In this document: piece by piece, positions 8,059-17,437 of the stretch
Numbering within the stretch: position 1 is the first letter of the stretch
Layout: each line of letters starts with the position of its first letter
Assembly (NCBI GenBank): GCA_963811365.1
Contig: CAWEQW010000008.1
Location: forward strand, 248,001-312,000
From: CAWEQW01 sp963811365
GTDB lineage: Bacteria; Actinomycetota; Actinomycetes; Propionibacteriales; Nocardioidaceae
DNA length: 64,000 bases
Direction: 5' to 3'
Translations under genes and position numbers: made by a program
The notes under the pieces: model-generated
What the model was told of the DNA's origin: nothing
Database searches by the model: none
What the model saw: the letters and a program-made list of their open reading frames with translations, nothing else

Positions 8059-9692
8059 TCGAGCTGCAGGACGTCAGCATCCGCTTCGACGACGGCGAGC
8101 CGGTGCTTCGCGACGTCACGCTCAGCGTCCCGGAGGGCGAGCTGGCGCTGGTCGTGGGGCGCACCGGCTCAGGCAAGTCCACGCTGCTGCGGGCGGTCAA
8201 CGGACTGGTGCCGCACTTCTCCGGAGGGACGCTCGCCGGACGGGTCGTCGTCGACGGCCGGGACACCCGCACGCACCGGCCCCGCGACCTCGCGGACGTG
8301 GTCGGGTTCGTCGGGCAGGACCCGGTCTCCGGGTTCGTCAGCGACAACGTCGAGGACGAGCTCGCCTACGGCATGGAGTCGCTGGGCCTCGGTCCCGCGG
8401 TGATGCGCACCCGGGTCGAGGAGACCCTCGACGTGATGGGTCTCGCGGACCTCCGCGACCGGCCGCTGGCCGCGCTCTCCGGTGGCCAGCAGCAGCGGGT
8501 GGCGATCGGCTCGGTGCTGACCACGCACCCGCGGGTGCTGGTCCTGGACGAGCCGACCTCGGCGCTCGACCCGCTGGCGGCGGAGGAGGTGCTCGCCACC
8601 CTGCAGCGGCTCGTGCACGACCTCGGCCTGACCGTCCTGATGGCCGAGCACCGCCTCGAGCGGGTGGTGCAGTACGCCGACCGCGTGGTGCTGCTGCCCG
8701 GCGACGGACGCGCGCTCGTGACCGGCACACCGCAGGAGGTGCTGCAGCACTCCCCCATCGCGCCGCCCGTCGTGGAGCTGGGCCGGATCGCCGGCTGGCA
8801 GCCGCTGCCGCTCTCGGTGCGCGACGCCCGCCGCAAGGCGCCGGCGCTGCGCGAGCTGCTCGCGGGCCTGGACCGTCCCGACGAGCCCGGGCCGGGGACC
8901 GGGAGCGGCTGCGTGGCCGAGCTCTCCGACGCCGTGGTCTGCTACGGTCCGGTGCCCGCGCTGCGCGGGCTGACCGCGTCGGTCGCCGCCGGCGAGGTCG
9001 TCGCGCTGATGGGTCGCAACGGCGCCGGCAAGTCGACGCTGCTCAACACGCTGGTGGGGCTGGCCCGGCCCACGAGCGGCCGGGTGACGGTCGCCGGCCA
9101 CCGACCCGGTGACCTCGAGCCCGCCGACCTGCTGCGCCACGTGGGACTGGTCCCGCAGGTGCCCGGCGACCTGCTGTACGCCGCCAGCGTCGGCCGGGAG
9201 TGCGCGCTGGCCGACCGGGACGCGCGGGTCGCCCCCGGCACCACCCTCACGCTGTTCGAGCAGCTCTCCCCCGGCGTACCGCTCGACCGACATCCCCGCG
9301 ACCTCTCCGAGGGGCAGCGGCTGACCCTTGCGCTGGCCGTGGTGCTCGCTGCCCGGCCGGCCCTGCTGCTGCTCGACGAGCCGACCCGTGGGCTCGACTA
9401 CACCGCCAAGCACCGGCTGGTCGGCATCCTGCGCGACCTCGCCGACGAGGGCCACGGCGTGCTGCTGGCGACCCACGACGTCGAGCTGGTCGCAGAGGTG
9501 GCGCACCGGGTGCTCGTGGTCGCCGACGGCGAGCTGGTCGCCGACGGGCCCACCGCCGACGTCGTGGTGGCGTCCCCCGCGTTCGCGCCGCAGGTCGCCA
9601 AGGTGCTCGCCCCGCTGCGCTGGCTGACCCCGACGGAGGTCGCGGTGGCGCTCGCCTCCGCCGACGGTGCTCCCGAGGCGGTACGCCGGTGA
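8055..9692 (+). CDS. ECF transporter ATPase, two fused ABC domains
   Basis: A 545-residue protein with two complete ABC ATPase domains. Domain 1: Walker A GRTGSGKST (about 35-43), signature LSGGQQQR, Walker B VLVLDEPTSALDP. Domain 2: Walker A GRNGAGKST, altered signature LSEGQRL, Walker B LLLLDEPTRGLD. It therefore supplies both A and A' subunits of an ECF module from one chain. Start overlaps the T-component stop; stop overlaps the S-component GTG. Confidence 0.93.
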   Translation: MIELQDVSIRFDDGEPVLRDVTLSVPEGELALVVGRTGSGKSTLLRAVNGLVPHFSGGTLAGRVVVDGRDTRTHRPRDLADVVGFVGQDPVSGFVSDNVEDELAYGMESLGLGPAVMRTRVEETLDVMGLADLRDRPLAALSGGQQQRVAIGSVLTTHPRVLVLDEPTSALDPLAAEEVLATLQRLVHDLGLTVLMAEHRLERVVQYADRVVLLPGDGRALVTGTPQEVLQHSPIAPPVVELGRIAGWQPLPLSVRDARRKAPALRELLAGLDRPDEPGPGTGSGCVAELSDAVVCYGPVPALRGLTASVAAGEVVALMGRNGAGKSTLLNTLVGLARPTSGRVTVAGHRPGDLEPADLLRHVGLVPQVPGDLLYAASVGRECALADRDARVAPGTTLTLFEQLSPGVPLDRHPRDLSEGQRLTLALAVVLAARPALLLLDEPTRGLDYTAKHRLVGILRDLADEGHGVLLATHDVELVAEVAHRVLVVADGELVADGPTADVVVASPAFAPQVAKVLAPLRWLTPTEVAVALASADGAPEAVRR

Positions 9693-10477
9693 ACCTCGTC
9701 CCGCTCCGTGGCCGCTCCGGCCTGGCCCTCGCGGCCGCGTCCCTGCTCGGCGTCGTGGCCTTCGGCTGGCCGTTCCTGGTGAAGCCCGGCGCGGCTCTCG
9801 ACAGCTCGCACTCCGGGGACGCCCCGATGGTGTTCGTGGTGCTGCTGCCGCTGCTGGCCGCCGTGGTCCTCGCCGAGCTGACCTCCGGCGGGATGGACGC
9901 CAAGGCGGTCGCGATGCTCGGCATGCTGGCGGCGGTCGGCGGCGCGCTGCGTGCAGTCGGCCCGGGCACCGCCGGGCTCGAGCCCAGCTTCGTGGTCATC
10001 GTGCTCGGAGGGCGGGTGTTCGGGCGCGGCTTCGGCTTCGTGCTCGGCGCGGTCACGCTGTTCACCGGGGCGCTGATCACCGGCGGCGTGGGTCCATGGC
10101 TGCCGTTCCAGATGGTCGGCGCCGGCTGGGTCGGCTTCGTCGCCGGCTGCCTGCCGCGGGTGGAGGGACGTGCCGAGGTGCTGCTGCTCGCGGCGTACTC
10201 CTTCGTCGCCGGGCTGTGCTACGGCTCGCTGCTGAACCTGTGGTTCTGGCCGTTCGCGTCGTACGGTCCGGAGACCAGCTTCGTCGCCGGCGACCCCCTG
10301 CTCGCCAACGTCGGCCGCTATGCGCTGTTCTACCTGACGACATCGCTGCCGTGGGACCTCGGGCGTTCGCTGCTGTCCGCCCTCGTCGTCCTCGCGGCCG
10401 GCAGCGCGTTGCTGCGCGCGCTCCGCCGCGCGGCGCGCCGGGCGGCGTTCACGGCCCCCGTGGTGTTCGAGCGCTGA
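9689..10477 (+). CDS. ECF transporter substrate-binding component S
   Basis: A 262-residue integral membrane protein with about six helices, starting at a GTG that overlaps the ATPase stop (GTGA). It has the S-component pattern of an N-terminal cytoplasmic start, short loops and conserved Gly/Trp-rich segments (GGVGPWLPFQMVGAGWVGFVAG). In this riboswitch operon the substrate is inferred to be cobalamin or a precursor; cobalt import is a less likely alternative. Its stop overlaps the next gene by 1 nt (TGATG). Confidence 0.88.
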   Translation: MNLVPLRGRSGLALAAASLLGVVAFGWPFLVKPGAALDSSHSGDAPMVFVVLLPLLAAVVLAELTSGGMDAKAVAMLGMLAAVGGALRAVGPGTAGLEPSFVVIVLGGRVFGRGFGFVLGAVTLFTGALITGGVGPWLPFQMVGAGWVGFVAGCLPRVEGRAEVLLLAAYSFVAGLCYGSLLNLWFWPFASYGPETSFVAGDPLLANVGRYALFYLTTSLPWDLGRSLLSALVVLAAGSALLRALRRAARRAAFTAPVVFER

Positions 10478-11811
10478 TGGACCTCGTCGTGCTCGGCACC
10501 GGGTCGGCGGACGGCTGGCCCAACCCGCACTGCGGCTGCGCGTCGTGCGCCCTCGAGCGCGCGAGCGGGACGCTGCGCGGACAGACGGCGGCCCTCCTCG
10601 ACGAGACGCTGCTGCTCGACTGCGGTCCCGAGACGCCGCACGCGGCGCAGCGCGCTGGGATGGACCTCACCGGCCTCCGGCACGTCCTGGTCACCCACGC
10701 GCACCCCGACCACTGCTCGCCGGCGTTCCTGCTCTTCCGCTCCTGGGTCGGCGACGAGCCGCTCGACGTCATCGGGCCGCCCGAGGTCGTCGAGTCCTGC
10801 CGCAGGTGGGTGGCCCCCGACTCGCCGGTGGCGTTCCGCGCGGTGGCGGCCGGAGAGCGCCTGTCGCTGGGCCGGTACGACGTCCGGGTGCTCGCCGCGC
10901 GCCACGGCCCGCCCGGCGCCGGTGTGCTCTACGACGTGGCCGGACCGGCCGGCCGGCTGCTCTACGCCACCGACACCGGCCCGCTGCCGGACGCCACGGT
11001 CGCGGCAGCCGCCGGAGCGGCCTACGACACCGTGCTGCTCGAGGAGACCTTCGGCGACCACCTCGAGCACCGCACCGACCACCTGGACCTCGCGACCTTC
11101 CCCGAGCAGGTGCGCCGGCTCCGCGAGGCCGGAGCGGTCACCGACGCCACGGACGTGGTCGCCGTGCACCTGTCCCACCACAACCCACCGGCGGCCGAGC
11201 TCGGTCGACGGCTGGCCGACTGGGGCGCCAGGCTCGTCGACGACGGGACGCCGCTCGGTGCGCCACCAGGCCCGCGGACCGTTCCGCGGCGCACCCTGGT
11301 GCTCGGTGGTGCGCGCTCCGGCAAGTCGCGGGAGGCCGAGCGCCTGCTGGCGGCCGAGGCGGAGGTGACCTACGTGGCCACGTCGTACCCGGCCGACGGC
11401 ACGGACCCCGAGTGGTCGGGCCGGGTCTGCGCGCACCAGGCCCGCAGACCGGCGCGCTGGCGCACCGTCGAGACGCTCGACCTCGTGAGCCTGCTCGACG
11501 CGCAGGGCGGCCCGCTGCTCGTGGACTGCCTGACGCTCTGGCTGACCCGCGTGATGGACCGTTGCGGCGCATGGGGCGAGACCCCGCACGCCGCCGATGC
11601 GGTGCGGGCCGAGGTCGCCGCGCTCGGTGACGCCTGGCGACGCACCACCCGCCGGGTCGTGGCGGTCAGCAACGAGGTCGGCCAGGGAGTCGTGCCCGCG
11701 ACCGCGTCCGGCCGGCTGTTCCGCGACGTGATGGGCCTGCTCAACGCCACCCTCGCCGCACAGACCGAGGACGTGCGCTGGTGCGCGGCCGGGCGGGTGC
11801 TGCCGCTGTGA
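10477..11811 (+). CDS. cobU: fusion of a PhnP-like metallo-beta-lactamase domain and CobU (adenosylcobinamide kinase/guanylyltransferase)
   Basis: A 444-residue two-domain enzyme. Residues 1-260 are a metallo-beta-lactamase fold with an N-terminal Cys cluster (NPHCGCASCAL), the metal motif THAHPDH, a second metal Asp in YATDTGPLPD and a late HLSHHN. Residues 268-444 are CobU: P-loop LGGARSGKS, guanylylated-His region CAHQARRPARWRTVE, and LVDCLTLWLT. CobU phosphorylates adenosylcobinamide and adds GMP, making AdoCbi-GDP for CobS. The partner hydrolase activity is unknown. Starts 1 nt inside the S-component stop. Confidence 0.9.
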   Translation: MDLVVLGTGSADGWPNPHCGCASCALERASGTLRGQTAALLDETLLLDCGPETPHAAQRAGMDLTGLRHVLVTHAHPDHCSPAFLLFRSWVGDEPLDVIGPPEVVESCRRWVAPDSPVAFRAVAAGERLSLGRYDVRVLAARHGPPGAGVLYDVAGPAGRLLYATDTGPLPDATVAAAAGAAYDTVLLEETFGDHLEHRTDHLDLATFPEQVRRLREAGAVTDATDVVAVHLSHHNPPAAELGRRLADWGARLVDDGTPLGAPPGPRTVPRRTLVLGGARSGKSREAERLLAAEAEVTYVATSYPADGTDPEWSGRVCAHQARRPARWRTVETLDLVSLLDAQGGPLLVDCLTLWLTRVMDRCGAWGETPHAADAVRAEVAALGDAWRRTTRRVVAVSNEVGQGVVPATASGRLFRDVMGLLNATLAAQTEDVRWCAAGRVLPL

Positions 11812-12623
11812 CGGGCCGGACGAACGGCGCGGGAACGGCGTACGACGGACTCCTGCTCGGGCTCGGCACGCTGACGGTGATGCCCGTGCCGCCTCCCCGG
11901 ACCGTGGACCGGCGCAGCGCGGGCTGGGCGATGACCCTCGCCCCGGTCCTCGCGCTGGCGCTCGCGCTGCCCGCCGTCCTGCTGCTGGCACTGCTCGGGA
12001 CCCGGCCGGCGTCCCCGCTGCTGAGCGCCGCGCTCACCGTCGGGCTGATCGCGCTGCTGACCCGGGGCCTGCACCTGGACGGCCTCGCCGACACCGCTGA
12101 CGGGCTGGGGTCCGGCCGTCCGGCCCGGGAGGCGCTGGAGGCGATGCGGCGCAGCGACATCGGTCCCTTCGGCGTCGTGACGCTGGTGCTGGTGCTGCTG
12201 CTCCAGGTGGCGGCGCTGGCCGCGCAGGTCGGCGCTGGGCACGGCGCCGTGACGGTCACGTTCGCGCTGCTCGTCAGCCGGCTGACCCTGCCGCTGGTCT
12301 GCTCGCGCGGGGTGCCGGCGGCCCGTCCGGACGGGCTCGGCCGGGTCGTGTCCGACAGCGTGAGCCGCGCTCAGCTCGCGCTCGCGGTGGCGGTCGCGGG
12401 CGGTCTCGGGCTCGTGCTGGTGCTCGTGGCGGCGGGGACACCCGGGACACCGCTCGCGCGGACCCTCGCGACCTCGCTGGTCGCCGGCGTCGCCGGGGTC
12501 GCGGCCGCCGCCGGCACCTGCTGGTGGTGCGTGCGCCGGCTGGGCGGCGTGACCGGCGACGTGCTCGGCGCGTGCGTCGAGGTCGCCTTCACGACGGTGC
12601 TGGTGGTGCTGGCAGCACTGTGA
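11808..12623 (+). CDS. cobS: adenosylcobinamide-GDP ribazoletransferase CobS
   Basis: A 271-residue membrane enzyme that joins AdoCbi-GDP to alpha-ribazole (phosphate) to complete the cobalamin nucleotide loop. It shows the family motif LHLDGLADTADGLGSG with acidic metal-binding residues near residue 85-98, EAMRRSDIGPFG, and multiple hydrophobic helices. GTG start overlaps the cobU stop (GTGA). Last gene of the riboswitch operon, ending 6 nt from the convergent gcvT. Confidence 0.95.
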   Translation: MTGRTNGAGTAYDGLLLGLGTLTVMPVPPPRTVDRRSAGWAMTLAPVLALALALPAVLLLALLGTRPASPLLSAALTVGLIALLTRGLHLDGLADTADGLGSGRPAREALEAMRRSDIGPFGVVTLVLVLLLQVAALAAQVGAGHGAVTVTFALLVSRLTLPLVCSRGVPAARPDGLGRVVSDSVSRAQLALAVAVAGGLGLVLVLVAAGTPGTPLARTLATSLVAGVAGVAAAAGTCWWCVRRLGGVTGDVLGACVEVAFTTVLVVLAAL

Positions 12624-12629
12624 GCCGGG

Positions 12630-13757
12630 TCAGTCGTCGCGGACGGTGGCGGTGACGAACGGCGGTCTGGTCACCACGAACACCTCGCGCCGGCCGCGCA
12701 CGTCCACCGCCACCTCGGCGCCCTCGGACACCTGGGCCGCGAGCAGTGCGAGACCGACGCCCTTCTTCAGGGTCGGCGAGAAGGTGCCGGAGGTGACCTC
12801 ACCTACCGGGACGTCGCCGGTCAGCAGCACGCGCATCTGCGGGCGTGGGATGCCGCGGCCGGCCGAGACCAGCCCGCGCAGCAGCCGGGCGGGGCCCCGC
12901 TCCTTCTCCGCGGTGATCGCGTCCTTGCCCCAGAAGGCGTCCTTGCCCCAGCCGACCGCCCAGCCGAGCCGACCCTGGTTGGGCGTGGTGTCCAGGCTGA
13001 TGTCCTGGCCGTGCAGCGGGTAGCCCATCTCGGTGCGCAGCGTGTCGCGGGCGCCGAGGCCGCAGGGCGTCAGCCCCTGAGGCTCCCCCGCGTCGAGGAG
13101 CGCGTCCCACAGCTCGCCGGCCACCTCGGCCGGCACGATCAGCTCGTAGCCGCGCTCACCGGTGTAGCCGGTGCGGCAGACGATCACCGGGGCGTCCCGG
13201 AAGCCGGCCTCGAGGAACGACATGTAGGCGTGGCCGGCCGGCAGACCGACCGCTTCGATGACCTCGTCGCAGCGGCCGCCCTGGACGGCGAGCACGGCGT
13301 GGCTGTCGTGGTGGTCGTCGAGCTCGACGCCGTCCGGAGCCCGCTCCCGGAGCCGGCGCACGACCTCCGCGGAGTTGGCGGCGTTCGGCACCAGCAGCAG
13401 GCGCTCGTCGGTGTGCAGGTAGACGATCAGGTCATCGACGATGCCACCCGTCGCGTCGTCGCAGCACAACGTGTACTGGGCTCGGCCGGGCCCGATCCGG
13501 CCCAGGTCGTTGCTCAGCGTCGAGTTGACGAGCTCCGCAGCACCGGGACCGCGGACCACCACCGTGCCCAGGTGGCTGACGTCGAAGAGGCCCACCGCCT
13601 CCCGGACCGCGGTGTGCTCCTTGACCACGCCGGTGGGGTACTCCAGCGGCATCTCCCAGCCGCCGAACTCGGCCAGCCTGGCGCCGAGAGCGACGTGGCG
13701 GTCGTGCAGCGGGGACCGTTTCGGCTGCGGGGGCGAGGGCGCGTCGTCGGCCTGCAT
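12630..13757 (-). CDS. gcvT: glycine cleavage system aminomethyltransferase (T protein)
   Basis: A 375-residue folate enzyme that transfers the aminomethyl carbon from lipoylated GcvH to tetrahydrofolate. Seen: HVALGARLAEFGGWEMPLEYPTG, the catalytic Asp region LFDVSHLGT, CRTGYTGERGYEL, GLGARDTLRTEMGYPLHG, and the C-terminal barrel (GEVTSGTFSPTLKKGVGLA). The ATG at 13757 has TAGGTT 7 nt upstream on this strand (plus-strand 13765-13770), so the mRNA is probably leaderless; the open frame upstream is not needed. Other gcv genes are not in the window. Confidence 0.95.
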   Translation of the reverse strand: MQADDAPSPPQPKRSPLHDRHVALGARLAEFGGWEMPLEYPTGVVKEHTAVREAVGLFDVSHLGTVVVRGPGAAELVNSTLSNDLGRIGPGRAQYTLCCDDATGGIVDDLIVYLHTDERLLLVPNAANSAEVVRRLRERAPDGVELDDHHDSHAVLAVQGGRCDEVIEAVGLPAGHAYMSFLEAGFRDAPVIVCRTGYTGERGYELIVPAEVAGELWDALLDAGEPQGLTPCGLGARDTLRTEMGYPLHGQDISLDTTPNQGRLGWAVGWGKDAFWGKDAITAEKERGPARLLRGLVSAGRGIPRPQMRVLLTGDVPVGEVTSGTFSPTLKKGVGLALLAAQVSEGAEVAVDVRGRREVFVVTRPPFVTATVRDD

Positions 13758-13974
13758 GCTGCCGAACCTATCGCAGCCGGTGCCGGCGCGGGTCCGCCGC
13801 CGGGGTGACGCGGCGGGCCGCCGGGGTTCGCCCTGCGGCTCCGGGGGCACCATGGCGTCGTGCCGCGTCGGGCAGCGGGCGACCGTCGCCGACGCGGTAC
13901 TAGCATGCGACCCACCGCGGACGCCGCCGTGCACATCCGCCCAGCATCCGAACCCGTGAAGGAGCCGCACCGCC

Positions 13975-15471
13975 GTGACGACGTACACGCTGCGCAAGGG
14001 AGCGCCGGACAAGACCAGGACCGATGCGGTGGTGGTCGGGGTCGTCAAGGGAGCCAAGGGCCTCGAGGTCGCGCCCGGCGGCGAGGGGGTCGCCGGCGCC
14101 TACGGCCGCAAGCTCGACCCGCTGCTGTCCACGATCGGGTTCAAGGCCAAGGCTGGTGAGGTCGCGAAGGTGCCCACCCAGGGCATGCTGCGCGCGCCCG
14201 TGCTGATCCTCGTGGGGCTCGGCGACAAGGACGCGCTCACGACCGAGGCGGTGCGCCGTGCCGCCGGTGTCGCGGCCCGCACGGTCGCCAACGCGGCCAC
14301 GGTCGCGCTCGCGCTGCCGGCCGGCGACGCCGAGCACGTCCGTGCCGTGGCGGAGGGCTACCTGCTGGGCTCCTACCGGTTCACGGCCTACAAGTCGGCT
14401 CCGTCCGAGGAAGGACCCTCGGAGGTCGTGCTGCTGACCGACCGGGCCCGGGACAAGGAGGCGACAGCGGCGCTGGCCACCGCCCGCACCGTGTCGGCCG
14501 CGCGGGCCCTGGCCCGTGACTGGGTGAACACCCCGGCCGGGGACCTCACGCCGGTGGCCTTCACCGACGCGGTGAGCGCCGCGGTGAAGGAGCGCAAGGA
14601 CCGCAAGGTCCGCATCGAGGTGCTCGACGACAGGCAGCTGCTCGACGGCGGCTACGGCGGCATCATCGGGGTCGGCCAGGGGTCGGCGAACCCGCCGCGG
14701 CTGGTGACGCTGACCTACAAGCCGCGCGGCGCGAAGACCCGCCTCGCCCTGGTCGGCAAGGGAATCACCTACGACTCCGGCGGCCTGAGCATCAAGCCCG
14801 GCCCGTCGATGACCACGATGAAGTGCGACATGAGCGGCGCCGCCGCCGTCGCGGCTGCCACCCTCGCGATCGCGGAGCTGGGGCTGCCGGTCGCGGTGAC
14901 GACGTTCCTGCCGATGGCGGAGAACATGCTCAGCGGCTCGGCGATGCGGCCCGGTGACGTGCTGACGATGTACGGCGGCCGCACGGTCGAGGTGCTGAAC
15001 ACCGACGCCGAGGGGCGGCTGGTGATGGCCGACGCCCTGGTGAAGGCCACCGAGCGCAAGCCCGACGTGATCGTGGACGTCGCGACGCTGACCGGCGCGT
15101 GCGTCGTGGCGCTCGGCGACAGGATCGCCGGCGTGATGGGCAACGACGAGGCGCTGGTGACCCAGGCGCAGGCGGCCGGCGCGCGCGTCGGCGAGGCGCT
15201 GTGGCCGCTGCCGGTCGCCGAGGAGATGACCGAGAAGGTCCGCACCAACAGCAAGGTCGCCGACCTCGCCCAGCACAACAGCGAGCGCTGGGGCGGCGCG
15301 CTGTACGCCGCGGCGTTCCTGCAGGAGTTCGTCGGCGACCACCGGTGGGCGCACCTCGACATCGCCGGACCGGCGTTCAACGAGCGCGGCCCGTGGGGCT
15401 ACACCTCCAGCGGCGGCACGGGCTTCGGGGTGTCGACGCTGGTGGAGCTCGCGCGCGACCTGTCGTCCTGA
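13975..15471 (+). CDS. pepA: leucyl aminopeptidase (M17 family)
   Basis: A 498-residue cytosolic zinc/manganese aminopeptidase that releases N-terminal residues from peptides. The N-terminal macro-like domain covers about 1-170 and the catalytic domain 180-498. Metal and active-site motifs are visible: LVGKGITYDSGGLSIKP (Lys and Asp ligands), MKCDMSGAAAV, and the family signature NTDAEGRLVMADAL. GTG start with a GAAGGAG ribosome site 9 nt upstream. Divergent from gcvT. Confidence 0.95.
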   Translation: MTTYTLRKGAPDKTRTDAVVVGVVKGAKGLEVAPGGEGVAGAYGRKLDPLLSTIGFKAKAGEVAKVPTQGMLRAPVLILVGLGDKDALTTEAVRRAAGVAARTVANAATVALALPAGDAEHVRAVAEGYLLGSYRFTAYKSAPSEEGPSEVVLLTDRARDKEATAALATARTVSAARALARDWVNTPAGDLTPVAFTDAVSAAVKERKDRKVRIEVLDDRQLLDGGYGGIIGVGQGSANPPRLVTLTYKPRGAKTRLALVGKGITYDSGGLSIKPGPSMTTMKCDMSGAAAVAAATLAIAELGLPVAVTTFLPMAENMLSGSAMRPGDVLTMYGGRTVEVLNTDAEGRLVMADALVKATERKPDVIVDVATLTGACVVALGDRIAGVMGNDEALVTQAQAAGARVGEALWPLPVAEEMTEKVRTNSKVADLAQHNSERWGGALYAAAFLQEFVGDHRWAHLDIAGPAFNERGPWGYTSSGGTGFGVSTLVELARDLSS

Positions 15472-15475
15472 CGGG

Positions 15476-15820
15476 TCACGCGGGCCTGTTGCGCCGGTTG
15501 TACTCGCGCATCCGCGCGGGGTAGCCGACCACTGCTGCGTCGTACGACGGGACGCCGTGGCGGTTGGCGAAGGAGTGCGCCCAGGCGACCGACGGCACCC
15601 GGCGCCGGGTCCACTCGCCGTCGTGCGCAACGAGCATCAAGGTGACGTCCGACACCGCCGTGCGCGGCTCGACGAAGCCCTCGACGCCGCGCCGCGTCGT
15701 GGCGAACTCGGTGAGGTGCTTCTGGTCGGCCGCGTCGGACGGCCGCACGGTCGTCGGCCCGCGTCCTCGCGGTCGCCGCGCGCGCGGCCCGCGCCGTCGC
15801 ACCCGTTGCCACCAAGCCAT
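15476..15820 (-). CDS. hypothetical protein next to lpdA
   Basis: A 114-residue protein with a very basic N-terminus (Arg/Gly-rich, residues 1-25) followed by a folded-looking domain (EFATTRRGVEGFVEPRTAVSDVTLMLVAHDGEWTRRRVPS) and a basic end (YPARMREYNRRNRPA). I recognise it only as a small actinobacterial conserved hypothetical commonly found beside pepA/lpdA. It is convergent with pepA, 4 nt apart. No function assigned. Confidence 0.7.
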   Translation of the reverse strand: MAWWQRVRRRGPRARRPRGRGPTTVRPSDAADQKHLTEFATTRRGVEGFVEPRTAVSDVTLMLVAHDGEWTRRRVPSVAWAHSFANRHGVPSYDAAVVGYPARMREYNRRNRPA

Positions 15821-15999
15821 GCTCCCAGTGTGGCCGACAAGTCTGGGAAACTGCTGAACATTCGCCGCGACGAGTGCGCCGGCCGCCGCCGAGGGGGCCG
15901 TGTGGACTCCAGACGATTTGGTGGAAAGATGGCCGACGGCCGACAGACCAGAGCACCTGGGGCGATCCCTCGCGGCTCGGACGACGATGCGGAGGAACG

Positions 16000-17388
16000 G
16001 TGGCGGACGACGCCGGCAACAGCTTCGACGTGGTGATCCTGGGGGCGGGAAGCGGCGGCTACGCGTGCGCCCTGCGGGCAGCCCAGCTGGGACTGTCGGT
16101 GGCCCTGGTCGAGAAGGGCAAGGTCGGCGGCACCTGCCTGCATGTCGGCTGCATCCCGACCAAGGCGCTGCTGCACGCCGCGGAGGTCGCCGACGCGGCG
16201 CGCGACTCCGAGCAGTTCGGCGTCAACGCGACGTTCGAGAGCGTCGACATGGGCGGCGTGAACAAGTACAAGGACGGCGTCGTGACCCGGCTGTACAAAG
16301 GGCTGACCGGGCTGGTCCGGGGGCGCGGCATCACCGTCGTGGAGGGCGAGGGCCGGCTCGTGGGCGCCGACGCCGTCGAGGTCGGCGGCCGGCGCTACAC
16401 CGGCCGCCACGTCGTGCTCGCGTCCGGCTCCTACTCCCGGACGCTGCCCGGTCTCGAGGTCGACGGGCGCCGGGTGCTCACCTCCGAGCAGGCCCTCTCC
16501 CTCGACCACGTGCCGGGCTCCGTGGTCGTGCTCGGGGGCGGGGTGATCGGCTGTGAGTTCGCCAGCGTGTGGCGGTCCTTCGGCGCGGAGGTGACGATCG
16601 TCGAGGCGCTCGCCCATCTCGTGCCCGCCGAGGACGAGGCGATCTCGGTCGCGCTGGAGCGGGCCTTCCGCAAGCGCGGGATCGGCTTCCGGGTCGGGAC
16701 CCCGTTCGCCGGTGTTCAACACACCGACGACGGGGTAACGGTCAGCCTGGAGGGCGGTGAGGAGATCGAGGCGGAGATGCTGCTCGTGGCGGTCGGCCGC
16801 GGCCCGAGCACCCAGGGACTGGGGTACGACGAGCAGGGCGTCGCGATGGAGCGCGGGTTCGTGGTGACCGACGAGCGGCTGCGCACCGAGGTCGACGGGG
16901 TCTACGCCGTGGGCGACATCGTCCCCGGCCTCCAGCTCGCGCACCGCGGCTTCGCGCAGGGCATCTTCGTCGCCGAGGACATCGCCGGGCTCGACCCGAC
17001 CCCGCTCGACGAACGGGGGGTCCCGCGGGTGACCTACAGCGACCCGGAGGTCGCCTCGGTCGGCCTCGACGAGGCCACCGCCCGCGCGGAGTACGGCGAC
17101 GGCGAGGTGGAGACGCTCACCTACGACCTCGCCGGCAACGGCCGCAGCCAGATCCTGCGCACCCAGGGCTTCGTGAAGCTGGTCCGCCGCACGCACGGAC
17201 CGGTGGTCGGCGTGCACATCATCGGCGCCCGCGCCGGGGAGCTCATCGGCGAGGCGCAGCTCATCTACAACTGGGAGGCCCACCCCGAGGACGTCGCGCC
17301 GCTGGTGCACGCCCATCCCACCCAGAACGAGGCGCTCGGCGAGGCGCATCTCGCGCTCGCCGGCAAGCCCCTGCACGCGCACACCTGA
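16000..17388 (+). CDS. lpdA: dihydrolipoamide dehydrogenase (E3)
   Basis: A 462-residue FAD flavoprotein that reoxidises the dihydrolipoyl groups of 2-oxoacid dehydrogenases and the glycine cleavage system. Seen: FAD site ILGAGSGGYACALRAAQLG, redox-active disulfide GGTCLHVGCIPTKALLH, NAD site VVLGGGVIGCEFAS, and the C-terminal catalytic His-Glu (HAHPTQNEALGEAHL). The GTG has GGAGG immediately upstream (15991-15995). Followed 49 nt later by sucB, with which it probably forms an operon. Confidence 0.96.
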   Translation: MADDAGNSFDVVILGAGSGGYACALRAAQLGLSVALVEKGKVGGTCLHVGCIPTKALLHAAEVADAARDSEQFGVNATFESVDMGGVNKYKDGVVTRLYKGLTGLVRGRGITVVEGEGRLVGADAVEVGGRRYTGRHVVLASGSYSRTLPGLEVDGRRVLTSEQALSLDHVPGSVVVLGGGVIGCEFASVWRSFGAEVTIVEALAHLVPAEDEAISVALERAFRKRGIGFRVGTPFAGVQHTDDGVTVSLEGGEEIEAEMLLVAVGRGPSTQGLGYDEQGVAMERGFVVTDERLRTEVDGVYAVGDIVPGLQLAHRGFAQGIFVAEDIAGLDPTPLDERGVPRVTYSDPEVASVGLDEATARAEYGDGEVETLTYDLAGNGRSQILRTQGFVKLVRRTHGPVVGVHIIGARAGELIGEAQLIYNWEAHPEDVAPLVHAHPTQNEALGEAHLALAGKPLHAHT

Positions 17389-17437
17389 CCCCACCCAGAC
17401 GACGAGCAGCATCCAGTTCTCGAAGCGAAGGAACCCC

